This document shows, piece after piece, positions 23,157-29,545 of a DNA stretch of 35,516 bases (positions are counted from its first letter, which is position 1; each line of letters begins with the position of its first letter). The translations under genes and the position numbers were made by a program. The DNA is from Gemmatimonadales bacterium. Its GTDB lineage: Bacteria; Gemmatimonadota; Gemmatimonadetes; Gemmatimonadales; GWC2-71-9. The stretch is from positions 1 to 35,516 of the forward strand of contig JAICLE010000026.1 of assembly GCA_025927545.1 (NCBI GenBank). Direction: 5' to 3'. The notes under the pieces are model-generated. The model saw only the letters and a list, made by a program, of their open reading frames with translations, did no database searches and was not told where the DNA came from.

Positions 23157-23660
23157 ATGGGTTTGCTCACGAAGCCGATCAAGACGCTGGACGACCTGTT
23201 CGTCCATACCCTGCAGGACATCTACTACGCCGAGCAGCAGATCACCAAGGCGCTGCCCAAGATGTCCAAGAAGGTGACCGATCCGCAGCTCAAGCAGGCA
23301 TTCGACACCCACCTCGAGGAGACCCGGAACCAGATCAAGCGGCTGGAGCAGGTGTTCCAGATGCATGGTGAGCCGGTCAAGGCGGTCGACTGCCCCGCGA
23401 TCGACGGCATCATCGAAGAGGCCAACGCCATCATGGGTGACGCGAGCGACAACGAGGTGCTCGATGCGGCCGCGCTGGCGGCGGCGCAGGCAGTGGAGCA
23501 CTACGAGATCGCGCGCTACGGCACCCTGGCCGCATGGGCCCGGCAGCTCGGCCGGACCGACTGCGCCACCCTGCTCGAGCAGACGCTCGACGAGGAGAAG
23601 GCGACCGACCAGAAGCTGACGGGCATCGCCGAAGCGCACGTGAATCGCGTGGCGGTCTGA
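23157..23660 (+). CDS. DUF892/YciE-YciF ferritin-like protein
   Basis: A 167-residue four-helix protein. The ATG at 23157 has AGAGGAGAG upstream. It opens with LDDLFVHTLQDIYYAEQQIT and continues KQAFDTHLEETRNQIKRLEQ, then VEHYEIARYGTLAAWARQLG and LLEQTLDEEKATDQKL. Glu residues in each helix pair (Glu in YYAEQQ, HLEET, AVEHYE, LDEEKATD) fit a di-metal ferritin-like site. YciE/YciF proteins are linked to stress and stationary-phase responses, though their chemistry is unresolved. It is 116 nt after the sigma factor gene and probably has its own promoter. A hairpin lies downstream. Confidence 0.9.
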   Translation: MGLLTKPIKTLDDLFVHTLQDIYYAEQQITKALPKMSKKVTDPQLKQAFDTHLEETRNQIKRLEQVFQMHGEPVKAVDCPAIDGIIEEANAIMGDASDNEVLDAAALAAAQAVEHYEIARYGTLAAWARQLGRTDCATLLEQTLDEEKATDQKLTGIAEAHVNRVAV

Positions 23661-23697
23661 CCGAAGGCTGACCCGGCGCGCTGCGGGGCGCCGGTGC

Positions 23698-23734
23698 ACG
23701 ACGGGCCCCGTCCGGGTGGGCGGGGCTTCGTCGT
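23698..23734 (+). terminator. Hairpin after the ferritin-like gene
   Basis: ACGACG-G-GCCCCG (23698-23710) pairs with CGGGGC-TT-CGTCGT (23721-23734), giving 6+6 bp with a small internal loop and a 10-nt loop. It lies 38 nt after the DUF892 stop and 21 nt before the peptidase GTG, and it lacks a U-tract. It could end the first transcript, or lie in the leader of the second. Confidence 0.42.
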
Positions 23735-23754
23735 GGCCGTATCTTCCGGGCACC

Positions 23755-25404
23755 GTGACCCGTGTCTCCACCCCGCTGTCCCTGCTCACGCTGGCGTCCG
23801 CGGCGTGCGCCTCTCCGCCCTCCGGCACCACGCCGCCCGGCGCGCCCCTTGCCGCGGCCGAATCGAGCTACTCCGCACTGCGGGATCTCCGTGACCACAT
23901 CGACGTCGCCGGCGAGGCCGGCCGCGCGGCCACGGCAGACGGCGCCCCGCTCGCGACCCTGAGCGCGCGCTACGACTCGCTCCGGCTGCGATTCGCGTCC
24001 CGCCTGGCGGCAGTGGATTCGGCCGGCCTCCACGGCGACGACGCACGCGCCCTCGGTGTCATGCGCCGCACGCTGGCGCGAGACCTCGGACGCCTGCCCG
24101 ACACCCGCAGCGCCACCGGCGACTCGGCCGCCGGGGCGCGGCCGCGCTGCGAGTACGACGCCGCCGCCGTCGCCGCCGACGGCCTGGACTCGCTCCGCCG
24201 ACGGGTCTACGCCTGCTACGGTTGGGCTCAGTCTCACGTGGTAATAGGGCCCGACACCCTCGACCGGCTCTCGGTCCTCGGCGCGCTCGGCGGTACCGCG
24301 GAGGCGGGGCGGCGCCGCGCGCTCTTTCTCGCGCTCGGCCCCGTGTGGCGCAGCGTCAACGGCGATGGGACTTCGGGCAGCCCGTACCGCCGGCTCATCG
24401 CCCTGGAGGCGGCGCGCCGGGAAGGTAGCGCGCCCCCCGGTGCGGCCCAGGCGCGGGACGCGGGCCTGCCGCCCGACTCGCTCGAGCCGTGGCTGCTCTC
24501 GGTCCTCACGACCTGGCGTGACGTGACGCCCGACTCGCTGGTCGAGCCATGGGACTGGTACTATCAGGCGGGGCGGGCCGCTCGAGCGCTGAGCGGGCGC
24601 ATCCCGCGCGAGCGGCTCGCCCCGCTCAACGCGGCGGTCTGGCGCTCGCTCGGGGCCGACGTGCGGGCGCTCCGGGTGCACTACGACATCGAGCCGCGCG
24701 AGGGCAAGGACCCGGTGGCCTTCACAACCTTCGGCGGGCGCGCCCCGATCGAGCCGTGGGTCTTCGCGACGTACCGCGCCGGCGGCCTCGATAACCTCAA
24801 CGAACTGCTCCACGAGACCGGGCACGCGGTGCACATCGCGGCCATCCGCACGCGCCCGGCGTTCCGCGACTGGCCCGACAGCGACCCCTTCACCGAGGCG
24901 GTGGCCGATCTGGCGGCGCTCGACGTCTACGAGCCCGTCTGGCAGCAGCGCTGGCTGGGCGACTCGGTGCCCCTGGCCGACGGCCTCCGCGGACGGTACG
25001 GCGGCATCGTGATGGACGTGGCCTGGGCGCTGTTCGAGGCCCGCATGCTCCGCGATCCCGGCGCCGATCCCGACCTGGTGTGGACTGCGCTCACGCGCGA
25101 CTACCTGCGCATCCGCCCGCATCCCGAGCTCTCCTGGTGGGCCATGCGCGGGCAGCTGGTAGACGAGCCGGGATACATGATGAACTACGCGGTGGGCGCC
25201 ATCCTGGTCGCGGCCATCCGCGCCCGCGCCCGGGCGCTGCACGGATCCTTCCGCGCGGGCGACCCGACGCTGTATGCCTGGCTCGCGCCGCGGCTCTACC
25301 GCTTCGGGCTGGAGCGGCCGGCGCGGGACGTGGTCGAAGAGTTCCTGGGGGGGCCGGTCTCGCCCGCGGCGCTGCTGGCGGACATGCGGAGGATCTCGCA
25401 CTGA
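23755..25404 (+). CDS. HExxH metallopeptidase (gluzincin, M2/M3-like), probable lipoprotein
   Basis: A 549-residue protein. I chose GTG 23755 because it begins MTRVSTPLSLLTLASAAC, a probable lipoprotein signal ending at Cys18; the longer frame from 23716 adds unlikely residues. The zinc motif is His353-Glu354-T-G-His357 in NELLHETGHAVHIA. The third ligand is Glu381 in PFTEAVADLA, 24 residues after the second His, a spacing usual for oligopeptidases of the M2, M3 and M32 type. The rest is mainly helical, as in those clefted enzymes. MNYAVGAILVAAIRARAR and DPTLYAWLAPRLYRFG resemble their C-terminal halves. It should cleave short peptides outside the inner membrane. Its stop (TGA) overlaps the next ATG by one base. 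Confidence 0.82.
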   Translation: MTRVSTPLSLLTLASAACASPPSGTTPPGAPLAAAESSYSALRDLRDHIDVAGEAGRAATADGAPLATLSARYDSLRLRFASRLAAVDSAGLHGDDARALGVMRRTLARDLGRLPDTRSATGDSAAGARPRCEYDAAAVAADGLDSLRRRVYACYGWAQSHVVIGPDTLDRLSVLGALGGTAEAGRRRALFLALGPVWRSVNGDGTSGSPYRRLIALEAARREGSAPPGAAQARDAGLPPDSLEPWLLSVLTTWRDVTPDSLVEPWDWYYQAGRAARALSGRIPRERLAPLNAAVWRSLGADVRALRVHYDIEPREGKDPVAFTTFGGRAPIEPWVFATYRAGGLDNLNELLHETGHAVHIAAIRTRPAFRDWPDSDPFTEAVADLAALDVYEPVWQQRWLGDSVPLADGLRGRYGGIVMDVAWALFEARMLRDPGADPDLVWTALTRDYLRIRPHPELSWWAMRGQLVDEPGYMMNYAVGAILVAAIRARARALHGSFRAGDPTLYAWLAPRLYRFGLERPARDVVEEFLGGPVSPAALLADMRRISH

Positions 25405-26042
25405 TGCGCTACATCCTCGATCTGCTCGGCGTCGGTGTGTTCGCCGTCAGCGGCGCCCTGGCCGCGGGCCGGAAGCACCTCGACTGGCTGGGCGTAGCCG
25501 TCATCGCGTTGGTAACGGCCATCGGCGGCGGCACCGTGCGGGACGTCCTGCTGAACCGCCATCCGATCTTCTGGATCGCGAATCCCGCGTACCTGCTGGT
25601 CTGCCTCGCCGCGACTGCGTTCACGCTGCTGTACGTGCACCTGCGCATCCCGGCGCCGCGAGCCCTGCTCGTGGCCGACGCGCTTGGCCTCGCGTTCTTC
25701 ACGATCAGCGGCGCGCAGATCGCCGAGCAGTCGGGACTCAGCTGGCTGCTCGCGATCCTGATGGGCGCGATCACGGGCGTGGCCGGCGGGATGGCCCGCG
25801 ACGTCCTCTGCAACGAGATCCCGCTCATCCTCCGGCGCGGACAGCTCTACGCCAGCTCGGCCATCGTGGGCGCGGCACTCTATCTGGTCCTGGAGCGGGC
25901 CGGCACGCCGCGCGAGGCGGCATCCCTCCTCGGGATGGCCACCATCGCCCTGGTCCGCTTCGCGGGGATTCTGTGGCGGATCGAGCTGCCCGTGCTCAGC
26001 CTGGAGGAAGAGGCGGCGGAGCGACGGCGGGAGTCAGTCTGA
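25404..26042 (+). CDS. TRIC/UPF0126 (YadS-YicG) membrane channel-like protein
   Basis: A 212-residue membrane protein with about seven hydrophobic segments. It is built from two similar halves, each with the family signature: GGGTVRDVLLNRHPIFWI (about residue 46) and GGMARDVLCNEIPLILRR (about 132). This duplicated GG-x-RDV motif defines UPF0126/TRIC-type proteins, some of which form trimeric cation channels. Glycine transport has been proposed for some members. The ATG shares one base with the stop of the metallopeptidase, so translation is coupled. It ends 3 nt before the convergent histidine kinase. Confidence 0.88.
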   Translation: MRYILDLLGVGVFAVSGALAAGRKHLDWLGVAVIALVTAIGGGTVRDVLLNRHPIFWIANPAYLLVCLAATAFTLLYVHLRIPAPRALLVADALGLAFFTISGAQIAEQSGLSWLLAILMGAITGVAGGMARDVLCNEIPLILRRGQLYASSAIVGAALYLVLERAGTPREAASLLGMATIALVRFAGILWRIELPVLSLEEEAAERRRESV

Positions 26043-26045
26043 CTT

Positions 26046-28676
26046 TCAGTCGCTCTCCCGTGCATCGAGGATCTGGCGTACCCGCTTGGCCAGCGTGTCG
26101 GGATCGAGCGGCTTCGGGATGAACTCCCGCCCTTCCTCCAGCAGGCCCCGGCTCACGGCGTCCAGGCCGGTGTAGCCCGACGTGTAGAGCACCGGCACCG
26201 CCGGCCAGCGCTCCGCCAGCCGGGCCGCGAGCTGGCCGCCGCTCATGCCGGGCATCACGACGTCGGCGATCACCAGCGACGGCGGCCGCTGCTGCCGGCC
26301 GGCGAGCTCCAGGGCTTCGGGACCGCTCGCCGCCTGCAACACCTCGTACCCCTGCTCCCGGAGCGACCGGGCAATGATGTCCCGCACCATCGGCTCGTCC
26401 TCGACCACGAGGATGCGTTCCCGATTCGCGGCTGTCCGGACCAGTGGCGGCGCCGGCGCCTGGTCCGGCTCGGCATCCGCCAGCGGCAGGAAGATCTCGA
26501 ACGTGGTGCCACGCCCGAGCTCGCTGTGGACGTTCACGAGGCCGCCGCTCTGCTTCACGATGCCGTAGACCGTCGACAGGCCCAGGCCGGTCCCCTGGCC
26601 GACGGCCTTCGTGGTGAAGAACGGCTCGAAGAGGTGGCGCAGCGTCGCCTGGTCCATGCCCTGCCCCGTGTCGCTCACGGTGAGACGGGCGTAGGGACCC
26701 GGCGGGATCGCGTCCTCCGGCCGGGGGCCCGCGCTCGCGTCGTCGAGCACCACGTTCGCGGTCTCGATGGTGAGGACACCGCCCTCCGGCATCGCATCGC
26801 GGGCGTTGAACGTGAGGTTGAGCAGCACCTGATCCAGTTGCCCGGGATCGGCGGTGACCGGACCGAGGTCGGGCGCGAGCTGCGCCGCTACGCGGCAGCT
26901 CTCGCCAAGGGCGCGGCGGAGGATCGGCTCGATCGTGGTGACGATGGCGTTCAGATTGACGAGCTGCGGCTGCAGCACCTGCCGCCGGCTGAAGGCGAGC
27001 AGTTGCTGGGTGATGGCGGCCGTCCGCTCCGCCGCACGCCGGATGTGCTCGAGATCTTCCCGGTCTTCGTCGTCCCGGGCCCGGCGGAGGAGAAATCCCG
27101 CCGCGCCGAGGACGACGGTCATCTGGTTGTTCGCCTCGTGCGCGATGCCGCCGGCGAGGCGTCCCACCGACTCCATCCGCTCGGCGTGCCTCAGGCGCTC
27201 CTCCACGGTCCAGCGGTCCTCCACGTCCGTGAGCGTGCCGATCCATTCGCGTACCGCCCCATCCGCGCCCGCAACCGGCGCCCCGCGCGCCACGAAGTGC
27301 CGGTAGTCGCCCCGGGCCTGGCACCAGACGCGCCCGTCGGCGCGGAACACCGAACCGCGGACGCGCGCCCGCGCCCAAGCCGACTGGACCGCGGCGCGGT
27401 CGTCCGGATGCAGCGCCTCCACCCAGCCGAGGCCGCGATGGGCGTCCCACGACTGCCCGGTGTACTCCTCCCAGGAAGGCTGGGGCTCGACGAATCGCCC
27501 GTCGGAATCGGACGTCCACACCACCGACGTCGTGGCCGTAACCAGCGCCCGGTACCGCTCCTCGCGCCGGGCCAGCTCCTCCTGCGCCCGCTTGCGCTCG
27601 GTGATCTCCCGCTTGATGGAGGACGCGCCCACCACCACACCCGAGGGGTCCCGGATGGGCGAGACGGAGAGAGCGACATCGATCGTGGCGCCGTCCTTGC
27701 GCCTGCGCTGGGCGTCGGTCTCCACCCGCTCGCCCCGGCGGACTTGCTCCAGCAGCGCACGTTCGGATTCCTGAAGCGCCTCCGGGACCAGCACCATGAT
27801 CGACCGGCCGATCATCTCCGACTCGGAGTAGCCGAACATCCGCTCGGCGGCCGCATTCCAGCTGGTCACGGTGCCGTCCAGCGTCTTTCCGATGATCGCG
27901 TCCGCCGACGACGTGACGATGGCCGCCAGCAGGGTCGTCGCCTCCTCGCTCTGCCTCCGCCGGGTGACGTCCTGCATGGACCCCACCGCGCGGACCGCAC
28001 GACCCTCCGTGTCCCGCTCGATCGTGGCGCGTTCGAGCATGCGCGCCCAGCCGCCGTCCACGCGGCGGAAGCGGTACTCGTGCTCCCACGACTGGACGCC
28101 GCTCGCGAGTGCCGCGCGGGCCGCCGCTTCGGCCATCGCGAGGTCGTCGGGATGCACCCGTGATGCCCACGGCTCGTAGCTGTCGGCGGCCAGCAGCGGA
28201 ATCTCATCGGCGGCGCAGCCGAAGAATGCCGGCGTGCCGCCCGCCCACACCACCCGGCTGCCCCTCAGGTCCCAATCCCAGATGATGTCCTCGGTGGCGC
28301 GCGAGGCGAGCTGGAAGCGCCGCTGCGCCGAGGCGTCGCGGACGAAGCAGCGCATGTAGTGCGAGCGGCCGGATCGGCGGTATGCGCTGCCGTCCAGCCG
28401 CACGTCCTTCAACGATCCGTCCCGGCCGCGGAGTCTGAGGGGCAGGTCGCGGAACGACTCTCCGCCCGCGAGATGAGCGAGGAGATCGTCAACGGCGCCC
28501 TCATGAAACTCCCCGATGTGGTGGCCCACGTACTCGTCACGCGCGTAGCCGAGCAGATCGAGCTCCGCCTGGTTCGCGCGCACGATGGTGCCGTCGGGCG
28601 CCACCCACTTGATGGGGACGGGTGCCTGGTCGAAGAGATCTTCGAGCTCGTCTGGCTGTGCGCCGTCAGCAGTCAT
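26046..28676 (-). CDS. Hybrid sensor histidine kinase: four PAS, HisKA, HATPase, receiver
   Basis: An 876-residue cytosolic kinase on the minus strand, without membrane segments. I chose the ATG at 28676; the GTG at 28715 would place the start inside the CRP-like palindrome. Four PAS domains lie at about 10-115, 120-240, 245-365 and 370-490; the third (IIGKTLDGTVTSWNAAAERMFGY) is the most canonical. The HisKA box GGIAHEANN holds the phosphorylated His513, with Glu-Ala in place of the usual Asp-Phe. The ATPase has N624 (NLTFNARDAM), DTGQGM at 669-674, FEPFFTTK, and GTGLGLSTVYGIV. The receiver has acidic VEDEP, phospho-acceptor Asp805 (IADVVMPGMSG), Thr832 and Lys855. No DNA-binding output domain is present. 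It is divergent from a MEDS sensor gene. Confidence 0.93.
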   Translation of the reverse strand: MTADGAQPDELEDLFDQAPVPIKWVAPDGTIVRANQAELDLLGYARDEYVGHHIGEFHEGAVDDLLAHLAGGESFRDLPLRLRGRDGSLKDVRLDGSAYRRSGRSHYMRCFVRDASAQRRFQLASRATEDIIWDWDLRGSRVVWAGGTPAFFGCAADEIPLLAADSYEPWASRVHPDDLAMAEAAARAALASGVQSWEHEYRFRRVDGGWARMLERATIERDTEGRAVRAVGSMQDVTRRRQSEEATTLLAAIVTSSADAIIGKTLDGTVTSWNAAAERMFGYSESEMIGRSIMVLVPEALQESERALLEQVRRGERVETDAQRRRKDGATIDVALSVSPIRDPSGVVVGASSIKREITERKRAQEELARREERYRALVTATTSVVWTSDSDGRFVEPQPSWEEYTGQSWDAHRGLGWVEALHPDDRAAVQSAWARARVRGSVFRADGRVWCQARGDYRHFVARGAPVAGADGAVREWIGTLTDVEDRWTVEERLRHAERMESVGRLAGGIAHEANNQMTVVLGAAGFLLRRARDDEDREDLEHIRRAAERTAAITQQLLAFSRRQVLQPQLVNLNAIVTTIEPILRRALGESCRVAAQLAPDLGPVTADPGQLDQVLLNLTFNARDAMPEGGVLTIETANVVLDDASAGPRPEDAIPPGPYARLTVSDTGQGMDQATLRHLFEPFFTTKAVGQGTGLGLSTVYGIVKQSGGLVNVHSELGRGTTFEIFLPLADAEPDQAPAPPLVRTAANRERILVVEDEPMVRDIIARSLREQGYEVLQAASGPEALELAGRQQRPPSLVIADVVMPGMSGGQLAARLAERWPAVPVLYTSGYTGLDAVSRGLLEEGREFIPKPLDPDTLAKRVRQILDARESD

Positions 28677-28700
28677 CCGTTCCGTGTGTGGCTCCGGGAC

Positions 28701-28716
28701 TGTGATGTGGATCACA
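28701..28716. promoter_or_regulatory. Perfect CRP/FNR-class palindrome between HK and MEDS genes
   Basis: TGTGATGTGGATCACA matches the CRP consensus TGTGA-N6-TCACA at all ten positions. Its centre is about 33 nt upstream of the histidine kinase ATG and 112 nt upstream of the MEDS ATG, so a CRP/FNR-family protein could control either or both. With about 70% G+C such a perfect site is expected by chance about 0.006 times in 35 kb (my estimate). No CRP-family gene is in the window. Confidence 0.58.
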
Positions 28717-28820
28717 TTGCCGCGTCCCGCCGTTGCAGCGCGCGCGTGCAGTCCGTAGCTTGCGAAAGTTGATCCGGTTGCACAAGCTGCCGGAGGGTGT
28801 CAGGATCGAGAGGTTGTACG

Positions 28821-29432
28821 ATGTCGTCGTGGACCGAGCTCCTGGAACGGCCGGAGCCAAAGCAGCATGTGGTGCAGCTCTACGGCAGGGACGATCAGCT
28901 ACTCACGCGGCACGTGGGTCAGTACCTGGCGGAAGGGCTCAGGCGGGGCGACGGGCTGCTGCTCATCGCCACGGGAGCGCACACCGAAGCTATCGTCCGC
29001 GGACTCGAAGAGGAAGGCGGCGCGTTCGCCGCGGCGGCTCTCGCCGGCCGGGTCCTCGTGCTCGACGCCGAGGCCACGCTCACGCGCTTTCTGGTGGATG
29101 GCAGTCCGAGCTGGGAGTTGTTCGAGGACGTGGTAGGCACCGCGGTTCGCGGGCTGCACGCGCACGTTCCCGGGAGGAGCCTGCGCGCGTTCGGCGAGAT
29201 GGTCGGCGTGCTGTGGAGCACCGGGCAGACGGCCGCCGCCGTCCGCCTCGAGGAGTACTGGAACCGGCTGCTCGAGGATCACGCCGCCAGCCTGTTCTGC
29301 GCCTATCCCATCGACGTCTTTCATGGCGAGTGCGAGACGGACGAGTTCACGATGCTCGCCGCGGCCCACACCCACGTGTACGCCGCCCCCCGCACGCTCT
29401 TCGCCAGCCCCGCCCGGAGCGCACCGGGCTAA
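28821..29432 (+). CDS. MEDS-domain (DcmR-type) sensory protein
   Basis: A 203-residue soluble protein that is almost entirely one MEDS (methanogen/methylotroph, DcmR sensory) domain. Visible hallmarks are HVVQLYGRDDQLLTRHVGQY, then GLRRGDGLLLIATGAHTEAI, then VLDAEATLTRFLVDG, then RAFGEMVGVLWSTGQTAAAVRLEEYWN, and finally SLFCAYPIDVF. MEDS domains often occur in transcription regulators such as DcmR or are fused to histidine kinases; they are thought to sense small molecules such as hydrocarbon derivatives. Here the domain is free-standing. GAGAGG lies about 9 nt before the ATG. Divergent from the hybrid kinase with a shared CRP-like site, it is a plausible partner of that kinase (inference). 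Confidence 0.88.
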   Translation: MSSWTELLERPEPKQHVVQLYGRDDQLLTRHVGQYLAEGLRRGDGLLLIATGAHTEAIVRGLEEEGGAFAAAALAGRVLVLDAEATLTRFLVDGSPSWELFEDVVGTAVRGLHAHVPGRSLRAFGEMVGVLWSTGQTAAAVRLEEYWNRLLEDHAASLFCAYPIDVFHGECETDEFTMLAAAHTHVYAAPRTLFASPARSAPG

Positions 29433-29545
29433 CCCGCTTCGCCCCCCCCTCGCGCGCCGGCGCGCACAGCTTGCCGCCGGGCGTCCTCCGCCGCAGTATT
29501 GAAGTGCAATCCATACCCTCCCAGACCAGGGCCTTGGGCGTCGCC

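Noticed and set aside
26526-28163. 545-codon plus-strand frame
   Set aside because: Antisense to the hybrid histidine kinase, whose PAS, HisKA, ATPase and receiver motifs are unambiguous.
28677-28715. GTG start of the hybrid kinase at 28715
   Set aside because: It would put the CRP-like palindrome inside the coding region and adds 13 residues without domain content. The ATG at 28676 is preferred, though not proven.
28733-29545. 271-codon N-terminal extension of the first Ser/Thr kinase
   Set aside because: It overlaps the MEDS gene in another frame, is Arg-rich without structure, and the kinase domain begins directly after the ATG at 29546.
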